A stretch of 64,000 bases of DNA. Source: Brenneria goodwinii. GTDB lineage: Bacteria; Pseudomonadota; Gammaproteobacteria; Enterobacterales; Enterobacteriaceae. The stretch is taken from the NCBI RefSeq assembly GCF_002291445.1, contig NZ_CP014137.1, forward strand, positions 1,302,001-1,366,000, in the 5' to 3' direction. Position 1 is the stretch's first letter, and each line of letters starts with the position of its first letter. Made by a program: the position numbers and the translations under genes. The notes below the pieces were generated by a model. That model was not told the DNA's origin, did not search any database, and saw only the letters and a list, made by a program, of their open reading frames with translations. Of this stretch, positions 43,697 to 52,189 are shown one piece after another.

Positions 43697-43725
43697 ACGG
43701 CAAAGCATCGTAAAGAGGTAAAAAT

Positions 43726-45234
43726 ATGCAAGAACTATCCATGCTTGCAGATGGCTTCATCGCATTGTTCAATCACCCTACGGCGCTGTTGTTATCCGTG
43801 TTCGGCGTGTTTCTGGGCATTATGGTGGGGGCGCTGCCCGGTCTTACCGCCACCATGGGGGTAGCCATTCTGCTGCCGTTTACCTTTGGCATGGATCCGG
43901 TGACCGGTCTGCTGATGATTAGCGGGGTATTTTTCGGCGGCGTGTACGGCGGTTCCATCATCGCCATTCTGCTGAGGATCCCTGGCACGCCCGCCGCGGC
44001 GGCCACGGCGATTGACGGCTATGAGCTGACCAAACGGGGAGAAGGCGGCAGCGCGTTGGGGATCGCTATCATCTCCTCCACTATCGGCGGCACCATCAGC
44101 GTTTTGGTGCTGGTCTTCCTGGCGCCAATGCTTGCCCGCATCGCCCTGAAATTCAGCGCCGCGGAAAATTTCGCGCTGGCGATATTTGGTCTGAGCATCA
44201 TTTCCAGCATTGCCGGCAAATCGATGATTAAAGGGATTATCGCCGGTTTCATCGGCTTGCTCATCGCAACCGTCGGGCTCGATCCCATGACCGGGTTCCC
44301 CCGTTTCACCGGTGGATTTCCCGAACTGATGAACGTGCCCTTTATTCCGGTGATGATTGGCCTGTTCGCCGCATCCGAAGCGTTTAAAGGTATGGCGGAA
44401 ACCGATCTGATCAAGAAAAGCGCCGTCGCGATTGGCAGTGTGATCCCCACCAAGGCGACGATTAAACGTTGTCTGGCGACCATTCTGCGATCGTCGGGCA
44501 TCGGTGTTTTCATCGGCACCATCCCCGGCGTCGGCGCGGAGATCGGGGCTTTCGTCGCCTATAACGAGGCCAAGCGCTTCAGCAAAACCCCGGAAAACTT
44601 CGGCAAAGGCGAAATCACCGCCGTCGCCGCCAGCGAAGCCGGCGCAAACGGCTGTACCGGCGGCGCCATGCTGCCGATGATGACGCTGGGGATCCCCGGC
44701 GACGCCGTCACCGCGATCATGCTGGGCGCCATGACGCTACAGGGACTACAGCCGGGGCCGATGCTGTTCAAGGAACACGGCGATATGGTGTTCACCATTT
44801 TCGCCGGTATGCTGTTCTGTTACGCCGTCATGCTGATCATGGGACTGGGGTCGCTGAAGCTGATCGTGAAAATGCTGCAAATCCCGAAACCCATTCTCAC
44901 GCCGCTCATCATGGCGCTGTCCATCATCGGCACCTACGCCATCAACAACAGCATCTTCGATATCGGCATCATGCTGGTGGCCGGCGTCGTGGGCTACGTG
45001 ATGGCCAAGTTCGAATTTCCCCCTTCGCCGGTCGTACTGGCGCTCATTCTGGGGCCGATGGCGGAAAGCAACTTCCGCCGGGCGATGTCGATATCCAACG
45101 GCAGCATGGATTTCATCTATACCCATCCCATCACCGCGGTCCTGCTGAGCTTGGCGGCGTTCACCCTGTTGTATCCTATTATCCGCAGCGTCATCAGGCA
45201 CTTTAAAACTTCCGCCAGCCGCGTTGCCAGGTAA
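43726..45234 (+). CDS. Tripartite tricarboxylate transporter large membrane subunit (TctA family)
   Basis: Polytopic membrane protein of 502 residues with about 10-12 helices. The duplicated family motif is seen as GVFLGIMVGALPGLTATMG and FIGTIPGVGAEIGAF, with MTLGIPGDAVTAIMLGAM. It is the translocating subunit. AAAGAGGT precedes the ATG. A GC-rich palindrome 12 bp after the stop probably ends the transcript. Confidence 0.93.
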   Translation: MQELSMLADGFIALFNHPTALLLSVFGVFLGIMVGALPGLTATMGVAILLPFTFGMDPVTGLLMISGVFFGGVYGGSIIAILLRIPGTPAAAATAIDGYELTKRGEGGSALGIAIISSTIGGTISVLVLVFLAPMLARIALKFSAAENFALAIFGLSIISSIAGKSMIKGIIAGFIGLLIATVGLDPMTGFPRFTGGFPELMNVPFIPVMIGLFAASEAFKGMAETDLIKKSAVAIGSVIPTKATIKRCLATILRSSGIGVFIGTIPGVGAEIGAFVAYNEAKRFSKTPENFGKGEITAVAASEAGANGCTGGAMLPMMTLGIPGDAVTAIMLGAMTLQGLQPGPMLFKEHGDMVFTIFAGMLFCYAVMLIMGLGSLKLIVKMLQIPKPILTPLIMALSIIGTYAINNSIFDIGIMLVAGVVGYVMAKFEFPPSPVVLALILGPMAESNFRRAMSISNGSMDFIYTHPITAVLLSLAAFTLLYPIIRSVIRHFKTSASRVAR

Positions 45235-45246
45235 CAGATAAACGTC

Positions 45247-45270
45247 GGCGCGCCCTGTACAGGGCGCGCC
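45247..45270. terminator. GC-rich 24-bp perfect palindrome after the tct operon
   Basis: The two arms GGCGCGCCCTGT and ACAGGGCGCGCC are perfect complements. It lies 12 bp after the tctA-like stop. No T-run follows, so termination may need Rho or the hairpin may protect the mRNA 3' end. Confidence 0.5.
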
Positions 45271-45499
45271 GCATAAAGCGCTAGCTCGCCCCAGCCATTG
45301 TCCAGCCGCGTCTTGCCGGTTCGATTTACAACTTATTACAAATCCTATGCGGCCGAAGACGTTCTTGTTTAACGTTTTATTCATGTGATTTGTTCCCGCC
45401 TTCCACCAGGGAGCGCGTTGGTTCTTCGTTGATCTCCACACCGTTTGTGCATTAGCGATCATACTTACCCCGGTAGACAGATTCTGAAGAGGAGCAGAA

Positions 45500-46849
45500 A
45501 TGGGTTTTCTTGGCTGGACCGCCGTAACCGGTGGTTTATTACTGCTGATGTCGCTGGCGTCGGGCTGGATCAAGCGTGGTCCGATAACGGTGTTTGCGAT
45601 TTACCTGGCGGCGGGGGTGTTATGCGGGCCGTGGGTGTTAAATCTGCTGCGGGTGGATATTGCCGCTCATGCGGAGCTGACAAAAAATATCACTGAAATC
45701 GCCATGGCCGCGTCGTTGTTTATTACCGGTCTTAAGCTGAGGCTGCCGTTAAAAAGCCAGGGGTGGCGCATTGGTTTGCGGCTTGCGTTTCCCGGCATGT
45801 TGCTGACGGTCGCGGGCGCGGCTCTTGCGGTGCACTATTTTGCCGAACTCTCCTGGCCGCTCTCACTGGCGTTTGGCGCGATTGTGGCGCCTACCGACCC
45901 GGTACTGGCAAGCTTAATCTCGGTTAACGATGCCAGCGATAATGACAATATGCGCGTCTCGCTTTCCAGCGAGGCGGGAATGAATGACGGCAGTGCGCTG
46001 CCGCTGCTGATGCTGGCAGTCATGCTGCTGACCGCGCCGGGCGGCGTATCGCTGGCGGCGTTCGGCCAGTGGGCGTTGGTAGACGTACTGTGGGCCATTA
46101 CCGCCGGGGTGGCGATAGGTTTTGCCATGGGCCGCTTTGTCGGCCAGTACGCCACGCATCTGCGCCACACCCATCAGGACGTTGCGCCGAACGATTTCCT
46201 GGCGCTGGCGCTGATTGCCCTGAGCTATGCCGCCGCACAGGCGCTGGATGCGTCAGGATTTCTTGCGGCTTTTGCCGCCGGCGTCGGGCTGCGCCGGGCA
46301 GAAATGCGCGTCGTCAATCGCCAGCCTGCCGATGAATTTTCCGACAGCGACAACCGTCCTCCCGCAGAGGTGATGGTCAATCCCCATATCCGTCACGAAC
46401 CGGGGAAAACCAATCCCACCAGTTCGGTTGGGTTAGTAGTGGGGGATGCCCTGTCGTTCGGCGATATGGTGGAAAGACTGTTTGCCGCGGGGATCATCAT
46501 CGTGCTGGGCATCACACTGGCTCAACACTGGGATCCGGCAGGTCTGCTGATGGCCGCTTTGCTGTTTTTGCTGATCCGCCCGCTGTCGGTATGGATTGCC
46601 ACTATCGGCATGAAAGCGCCGCGTGAGCAGCGCCTGATATTGGGATGGCTGGGAATTCGGGGAATCGGCAGCATTAATTACATTGCCTGGGCCTATACCC
46701 ACGGACTGGCCGGTGACGAGGTAACAAGAATGACCGATATGGCCTTTACGTTGATCGTCGCCAGCGTGGTGGTACATGGCATGTCGGTAACCCCGCTGCT
46801 CAACTGGCGGCAGAGTAAAATTGCCGCCAGGCAGCGCGATAAGGACTGA
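45500..46849 (+). CDS. CPA1-type Na+/H+ (or K+/H+) antiporter
   Basis: Inner-membrane antiporter of 449 residues with about 12 helices. The ion-site motif is GAIVAPTDPVLA and SSEAGMNDGSALP carries the conserved Asn-Asp pair. A cytoplasmic loop near residues 275-315 contains DSDNRPP. GAAGAGGAG precedes the ATG. It is a single gene with no partner, which fits pH or salt tolerance. Which cation is carried cannot be told. Confidence 0.9.
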   Translation: MGFLGWTAVTGGLLLLMSLASGWIKRGPITVFAIYLAAGVLCGPWVLNLLRVDIAAHAELTKNITEIAMAASLFITGLKLRLPLKSQGWRIGLRLAFPGMLLTVAGAALAVHYFAELSWPLSLAFGAIVAPTDPVLASLISVNDASDNDNMRVSLSSEAGMNDGSALPLLMLAVMLLTAPGGVSLAAFGQWALVDVLWAITAGVAIGFAMGRFVGQYATHLRHTHQDVAPNDFLALALIALSYAAAQALDASGFLAAFAAGVGLRRAEMRVVNRQPADEFSDSDNRPPAEVMVNPHIRHEPGKTNPTSSVGLVVGDALSFGDMVERLFAAGIIIVLGITLAQHWDPAGLLMAALLFLLIRPLSVWIATIGMKAPREQRLILGWLGIRGIGSINYIAWAYTHGLAGDEVTRMTDMAFTLIVASVVVHGMSVTPLLNWRQSKIAARQRDKD

Positions 46850-46879
46850 TCGGCAACGGTCCGATCACCCTGAGAAAAT

Positions 46880-46900
46880 CACGGCAGCGCCGCTGCCGTG
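46880..46900. terminator. 9-bp hairpin after the antiporter gene
   Basis: CACGGCAGC and GCTGCCGTG form a perfect stem with loop GCC, 30 bp after the antiporter stop. No T-run follows; this is a weak or Rho-assisted terminator at best. Confidence 0.45.
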
Positions 46901-47076
46901 TCGCAGAATTGGCGCTGACCGACGAGTACCTGCTGACACTCATATTAAAAGCGGGCTTAAAGTAACGGGTAATAGAAGGATTTCAATAGAAGTAGATTTT
47001 GCTGGAACGCGAGAGAGGAGGTTTTCACCTCATTTCAATGATCTACAAACGTTAGGATAACTGTAGATATTTGAAT

Positions 47077-47153
47077 TGGTACGACCGAGTGGACTCGAAC
47101 CACCGACCCCCACCATGTCAAGGTGGTGCTCTAACCAACTGAGCTACGGTCGT
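47077..47153 (-). tRNA. tRNA-Val (anticodon GAC)
   Basis: A 77-nt cloverleaf with encoded CCA. The anticodon loop reads TTGACAT between CCACC-type stem arms, giving GAC. The D arm (GCTCAGTTGGTTAGAGC) and T arm (GGTTCGAGTCC) are standard. The acceptor stem is ACGACCG with CGGTCGT, so the first base is A, not the G of E. coli valV/valW as I recall them. Confidence 0.95.
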
Positions 47154-47518
47154 ACAGGATAGGTTGCGCTCTAATGGATTGGCATCCGTGAACTAACCTT
47201 TTGATTAAAATGCTATTTTGCATCCCAATGTCTGGAATGGCCGCTATTATGGACTGGTCCGTAATAGATGGCAAGACCTTTGTCTATCATACTCTTCCAG
47301 ATGCTGAATGTTTGGTCAACTGGCACGGGCGGACCGTACCGCTACGAACGGAAAACGGTGATAAACCGCCGGGATCTCATTGCCCACAACCGAGAATATA
47401 CGCTACCGTACTATTTGTTATGGCAGGGTTTTTCATAGCATGAACATCACAAATGTATGAAGGGTTGCCGTTGTTTGAATGCCGGGCTGTGTTAGCAGTC
47501 ATAGACATAAGGAATAAT
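47154..47518. other. Intergenic region after the tRNA; no gene supported
   Basis: About 365 bp between the tRNA and the DMT transporter. An 80-codon plus-strand frame at 47201-47443 shows no family features. No integrase, attachment-site duplication or other sign of an island insertion at the tRNA 3' end was seen on the left side. Confidence 0.4.
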
Positions 47519-47986
47519 ATGAACATGGTGTATTTATTGATGGCGTTGGCCGGCGGAGCCGGTTTATCCATACAGGCCGCCGTCAATAGCCGTTTGAGTT
47601 TCGGGGTAGGGGGACAGCCGTTAATTGCCGCGCTGATCTCGTTTGGTATCGGTACGCTGTGCTTACTGGTGGTGGCGTTGATTCAGGCCGACTGGCACAG
47701 CATGGGGGCGAATATCGGACAGCAGTCGTGGTGGCGCTGGATCGGCGGCGTTATTGGCGCCGCTTTTGTGTTCACGTCGATTTTTCTTGCTCCCAAGCTT
47801 GGCGTTACCAACACCATGTTTTTGTTTATTATCGGCCAACTGGCCTCGGGTATGGCCATCGATAACTATGGTCTGCTTCAGATGCCGATACGGCCGGTGT
47901 ACTGGTGGAAGTTCGCCGGTATAGGGGTGATGTTGCTAGGGCTGGTGCTGTTTATGTTCGGCGATCGCTGGTTTCAGCACGCTTGA
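47519..47986 (+). CDS. DMT-superfamily small transporter (DUF606/YdcZ-like)
   Basis: Membrane protein of 155 residues with five hydrophobic segments. The opening MVYLLMALAGGAGLSIQAAVNSRL and WRWIGGVIGAAFVFTSIFLAPKLG are typical of DUF606 proteins. The ATG at 47519 with AAGGA upstream is chosen; a frame extension of 22 codons is not needed. Function is not established for the family. Confidence 0.85.
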   Translation: MNMVYLLMALAGGAGLSIQAAVNSRLSFGVGGQPLIAALISFGIGTLCLLVVALIQADWHSMGANIGQQSWWRWIGGVIGAAFVFTSIFLAPKLGVTNTMFLFIIGQLASGMAIDNYGLLQMPIRPVYWWKFAGIGVMLLGLVLFMFGDRWFQHA

Positions 47987-48372
47987 TGCGCCCGATCCCT
48001 CGTCGCGGCTGGTTTCTCTCCGTTAACTCATAGAACAACACAACAGGGGTGTGGTGAGTAAAGAGGCGGATTATTTTTGAGTGAGATCAAATTCCCATCA
48101 GTTTTGTAAACGTTAATTCAATTAATATTGATAATCATTATCATGTGTAATAAGGTGTGACTGCTCATTTTTTAGCAGGTCATATCTTTATGGCGATGAC
48201 CTTTTCCTGAACGGGCTCAGGTTCGATTTCTTCATCACTCTTTATCTATGAGAAGAAGAATAAGCATATTGAACCCGGCCTTCTCTTTTGATTACGCAAC
48301 AACAAGAGCTCCTCCTTTCTGAGGCAGTATCGCTTTCTCTGCTATCGGGATGGTAAGCAAAACGGGAATTGC
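47987..48372. other. Upstream region of the siderophore receptor gene
   Basis: About 386 bp with a strong Fur box at 48124-48142. No small ORF or RNA gene could be supported. The receptor start lies about 230 bp after the Fur box, a long leader. Confidence 0.5.
48124..48142. promoter_or_regulatory. Fur box upstream of the receptor gene
   Basis: AATATTGATAATCATTATC matches the 19-bp Fur consensus GATAATGATAATCATTATC at 17 positions. It predicts iron repression of the catecholate receptor. Confidence 0.85.
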
Positions 48373-50634
48373 ATGATGATAAAAAAATTATCGCGTTATT
48401 CCGTGGCGACGCTGTTGGGTTTGAGTACGTCTACACTCTCTACATCTGCTTTGACGGCAGAGACGGCAACGGATGCTACGGCTACACAGAAAAAAATACT
48501 TTCTTCAGAGAACGAGGCGGGGGACACAATCGTGGTCACCGCGGCGGAGCAGACCCGGCAGGCGCCCGGTGTTTCAGTCATTACGGCTGAGGACATCAGT
48601 AAACGCCCTCCGGCGAATGATATATCCGAACTGATCCGCACCATGCCCGGCGTTAACCTTTCCGGCAATTCAAACAGTGGTTCCCGCGGGAATAATCGCC
48701 AGATTGATCTGCGAGGCATGGGACCGGAAAATACGCTGATCCTGGTTGACGGTAAACCGGTCTCAAGCCGGTCGGCCGTGCGCTATGGCTGGCGTGGCGA
48801 ACGCGATACCCGCGGCGATACCAACTGGGTGCCGGCCGATATGGTCGAACGTATTGAAGTGCTGCGCGGTCCGGCGGCGGCGCGTTATGGCAACGGAGCG
48901 GCGGGCGGGGTGGTGAATATCATCACCAAACAGCCGGCTCAGGAGCTGCACGGCGCTTGGAATACTTATATGAATATGCCGCAGCATAAATCCGAAGGGG
49001 CGACCAAACGTACCGATTTCAGCCTGATGGGCGGCTTGACCGATACCCTGAGTTTCCGTCTATACGGCAATATCAATAAAACGCAGGCGGATGCCTGGGA
49101 TATCAACGACGGTCATCAGCTTAGTCCGGAAGCCACCAATATTCCCGCCGGGCGCGAAGGCGTGCGCAATAAGGACATCAACGGACTGTTGCGTTGGGAA
49201 TTTATGCCGCAGCAGACGCTGGAGTTTGAAGCCGGTTTTAGCCGTCAGGGTAATATCTACGCCGGCGACACGGAAAACAACAACAGCAACGAGACGTCCC
49301 TGGATAAATACGGACAGGAAACCAATCGTATGTATCGGCAGAATTTTGCCGTCACCCATCGTGGCTACTGGGACAGCGGCGTGAGTTCGATGTCCTATTT
49401 TCAATATGAAAATACGCATAATACCCGTATTTTTGAAGCATTGGCCGGCGGTCCGGCCGGCAGGCCGCAGGGCAGCGACTTTACCACCATCAAGCTGGAT
49501 GCGTTTACCGGCCACAGCGAAGTGAATATTCCTTTTGACGCGGTATTTAACCAGACCGCGACTATCGGGATAGAGTGGTCCGAACAGAAGATGAAAGATC
49601 CGTCCTCGAATACTCAGACCCAACAGGGCGGCATCATTGAAGGGTATCCCAGCGGTACGCGCAGCGACAAGATATCGGCACGGATAGCCTCAATCTTCAC
49701 CGAAGATAATATCGAAGTCACCGATAGCACAATGCTGACGCCTGCGTTGCGTTTCGATCACCATAGCATCGCCGGCAATAACTGGAGTCCGTCGCTCAAT
49801 TTGTCTCAACAACTGGGCGAAGATTTCACCCTGAAAATGGGGATTGCCCGAGCCTATAAGGCGCCCAACTTATATCAAATCAACCCTAATTATTTGCTAT
49901 ATAGCCGGGGCAATGGCTGCTTCGTGGCGGGAAGCAGCGGGTGTTATCTGTTGGGTAACGAAGATTTAAAAGCGGAAACCAGTATTAACAAGGAAATCGG
50001 GATTGAGTTCAATCGTAACGGCTATCAGGCGGGGGTTACCTATTTCCGTAATGATTACCGTAATAAGATTGAAGCCGGTTACTCTTCCGTGGGAACCACC
50101 ACAAATGGCAATACCGAGATTTTGCAATGGGCGAACGTACCAAAAGCGCTGGTGGAAGGGCTGGAAGGGACGCTGAATATTCCCATCAGCGAGACGATAA
50201 CATGGAACAACAATATTACCTGGATGTTGCAGTCGAAAAATAAAACCACCGGTGATTATTTGTCGATCACGCCGGAATTCACGTTGAATTCCTCCGTCAG
50301 TTGGCAAGCGACGGAAGATCTCTTCTTCCTGGCCGACATGACCTGGTATGGCCGTCAGAAGCCGAAAAAATACAACTACAAAGGAGAGGCGACAACCGGC
50401 ATCGATCGGCATGAAGTCAGTCCTTACGCGATATTCGGTCTGAGCGGGACGTATGACGTGAACAAATATGCCAGCGTGACGGTTGGGGTGGATAACCTGT
50501 TCGATAAACGCCAGTTCCGAGCCGGGAATGCGCAATCCGTTATCAATGCTTCCGGATCGCTATATGGCGCTGGGGCGGCGACCTATAACGAACCAGGCCG
50601 GACGTTCTTTGTCAGTCTGAATACGCGTTTCTAG
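48373..50634 (+). CDS. TonB-dependent catecholate siderophore receptor (FepA/PfeA/IroN family)
   Basis: Outer-membrane receptor of 753 residues. A signal peptide covers about residues 1-30, the TonB box is DTIVVTAAEQ near 51-60, the plug contains NDISELIRTMPGVNL and LRGMGPENTLILVDGKPV, and the 22-strand barrel ends in a terminal Phe (SLNTRF). The RYGWRGERDTRGDTNWVP segment is diagnostic of FepA-like catecholate receptors. It is the first gene of the siderophore cluster, so it should take up the iron complex of the catechol made by the downstream genes. A strong hairpin follows the stop. Confidence 0.93.
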   Translation: MMIKKLSRYSVATLLGLSTSTLSTSALTAETATDATATQKKILSSENEAGDTIVVTAAEQTRQAPGVSVITAEDISKRPPANDISELIRTMPGVNLSGNSNSGSRGNNRQIDLRGMGPENTLILVDGKPVSSRSAVRYGWRGERDTRGDTNWVPADMVERIEVLRGPAAARYGNGAAGGVVNIITKQPAQELHGAWNTYMNMPQHKSEGATKRTDFSLMGGLTDTLSFRLYGNINKTQADAWDINDGHQLSPEATNIPAGREGVRNKDINGLLRWEFMPQQTLEFEAGFSRQGNIYAGDTENNNSNETSLDKYGQETNRMYRQNFAVTHRGYWDSGVSSMSYFQYENTHNTRIFEALAGGPAGRPQGSDFTTIKLDAFTGHSEVNIPFDAVFNQTATIGIEWSEQKMKDPSSNTQTQQGGIIEGYPSGTRSDKISARIASIFTEDNIEVTDSTMLTPALRFDHHSIAGNNWSPSLNLSQQLGEDFTLKMGIARAYKAPNLYQINPNYLLYSRGNGCFVAGSSGCYLLGNEDLKAETSINKEIGIEFNRNGYQAGVTYFRNDYRNKIEAGYSSVGTTTNGNTEILQWANVPKALVEGLEGTLNIPISETITWNNNITWMLQSKNKTTGDYLSITPEFTLNSSVSWQATEDLFFLADMTWYGRQKPKKYNYKGEATTGIDRHEVSPYAIFGLSGTYDVNKYASVTVGVDNLFDKRQFRAGNAQSVINASGSLYGAGAATYNEPGRTFFVSLNTRF

Positions 50635-50659
50635 TTTCTAATTCAGTTCGCTATCTGTA

Positions 50660-50713
50660 CCTTTGGCGGCGGGCATACGCACGATCGGTGCGCCTGCCGT
50701 CAAAGGTTTATTT
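50660..50713 (+). terminator. Rho-independent terminator after the receptor gene
   Basis: A long GC hairpin: CCTTTG with CAAAGG, CGGCGGGC with GCCTGCCG and CGCAC with GTGCG around a GATCG loop, followed by TTTATTT. It separates receptor expression from the biosynthetic operon, which has its own Fur box. Confidence 0.75.
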
Positions 50714-50998
50714 GCCATTCTTTATTTCCGGTAAAGTGCATATTGCATTTTATTTATTACCGCATCGACCACTAAAAACCATCCGATAGCTGTGTGTTAA
50801 TGAAAAGAAAATAAAAATTAAATAAAAATAAATCGAGATTTTCTTTATCGATATTCGACAATGAATATTCTTATATTCACAATATTCCAATTTTTATAAA
50901 TATATGGTTGACCTTATCTGATACTTTAGTATAGCTTGTCTATTCATGATAATGATTATCATAATCATTGCTATTTCCGCATGATGAGAGGTGATCGG
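50714..50998. other. AT-rich promoter region of the siderophore biosynthetic operon
   Basis: About 285 bp, very AT-rich, ending in the Fur box at 50948-50966. No gene is seen. Confidence 0.5.
50948..50966. promoter_or_regulatory. Fur box upstream of the biosynthetic operon
   Basis: GATAATGATTATCATAATC matches the 19-bp Fur consensus at 17 positions and lies 33 bp before the isochorismate synthase start. It predicts iron repression of the whole biosynthetic operon. Confidence 0.88.
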
Positions 50999-52189
50999 AT
51001 GAACAGATTGGTGGAAGAAGGTAGTCGCAGCAAACAAGCAATACCCGAGAAATCTGCCGTTTTTTCATATCGGTCGATGCATCGTAGTATTTCTGCCTGC
51101 GGAGTATTTGAAAGAATTTTACGGCCGGCTGTAGTAAAAAATGATGGTTTAACAACATTTTGGCCTCATATTCAACAAGCTATTAGCCGAGCGAAGCAGG
51201 CCGGTATTGCTGAGCCCATCGTGATTGGCGCCCTACCTTTTGATACGTCGCAGCCATCATACCTCTATATCCCCAATGAATATCAGTTTGTTTCAGCATC
51301 AGGAATAGAAGATGGCGCACTGGAACAAACTCATAAGAAAAAACGCATAGTTAGTACAAAAAATACACCGGAATCGTCTCAGTTTAAATCTTCTGTCATA
51401 TCAGCATTAAATTACTTACAAACAAGGGAAATAAAGAAGGTCGTACTCTCAAGAATAGTGGAAATTGAATTAGCGCAGGAAATAGATTGTCAGGAGATAA
51501 TAAATAATCTCAGATTGCAAAACGCCGGCGGGTATCATTTTTCTCTGCCACTGCCTGATGGCAGCATATTACTGGGAGCCAGCCCGGAATTATTGATCCG
51601 TAAGCACGGCGATCTTATTCACAGCCAACCGCTGGCCGGTTCGATATGCCGTCATAGCGATATCGAGCAGGATCGCGTTCATGCCGGGCAATTATTTGAT
51701 TCTGACAAAGATCTTCGTGAACACCGGATGGTGGTGGATGATATCCAGCAACATTTATCGCCTCATTGCCATTATCTGCATGTGCCGGATGCGCCTTCGC
51801 TGCTGAGTACCGACACGATGTGGCATCTTTCCACTTCTATTCGCGGCGAATTGCGTCAGCCTGAAACCAGTGTGATTCAGTTAGCCTGTTTGCTACATCC
51901 CACTCCTGCGCTGTGCGGTACGCCAACGGCAGCGGCAAGACGGTTGATCGCCGAGCTGGAGCCCTATGACCGCGGCGTGTTCAGCGGCATCGTAGGATGG
52001 TGCGATGCCAATGGCGACGGAGAATGGGCAATAGCGATCCGCTGCGGCATCGTGCGGCATAAGTCGGTGCGTTTCTTTGCCGGCGCAGGCATTGTCGAGG
52101 GTTCAGAACCGCAGAAAGAGTGGGAAGAAGTTACAGGGAAACTCGGCACCATGCTGCGGGCCTTCGGTTTACAAACGGAGAGCGTATGA
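50999..52189 (+). CDS. entC: Isochorismate synthase (EntC/CbsC-like)
   Basis: Chorismate-utilising enzyme of 396 residues (EntC is 391). IKKVVLSRIVEIEL, LGASPELLIRKHGD, the HPTPALCGTP motif and YDRGVFSGIVGWCDANGDGEWAIAIRCG are in the usual order. It converts chorismate to isochorismate, the first step to 2,3-dihydroxybenzoate. The ATG at 50999 follows GAGAGGTG; an earlier ATG in frame overlaps the Fur box. The stop overlaps the start of the next gene (ATGA). Confidence 0.93.
   Translation: MNRLVEEGSRSKQAIPEKSAVFSYRSMHRSISACGVFERILRPAVVKNDGLTTFWPHIQQAISRAKQAGIAEPIVIGALPFDTSQPSYLYIPNEYQFVSASGIEDGALEQTHKKKRIVSTKNTPESSQFKSSVISALNYLQTREIKKVVLSRIVEIELAQEIDCQEIINNLRLQNAGGYHFSLPLPDGSILLGASPELLIRKHGDLIHSQPLAGSICRHSDIEQDRVHAGQLFDSDKDLREHRMVVDDIQQHLSPHCHYLHVPDAPSLLSTDTMWHLSTSIRGELRQPETSVIQLACLLHPTPALCGTPTAAARRLIAELEPYDRGVFSGIVGWCDANGDGEWAIAIRCGIVRHKSVRFFAGAGIVEGSEPQKEWEEVTGKLGTMLRAFGLQTESV

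Noticed and set aside
47077..47153. Genomic island attachment site at the tRNA-Val 3' end
   Set aside because: No integrase gene and no duplicated tRNA 3' end were found within the window.
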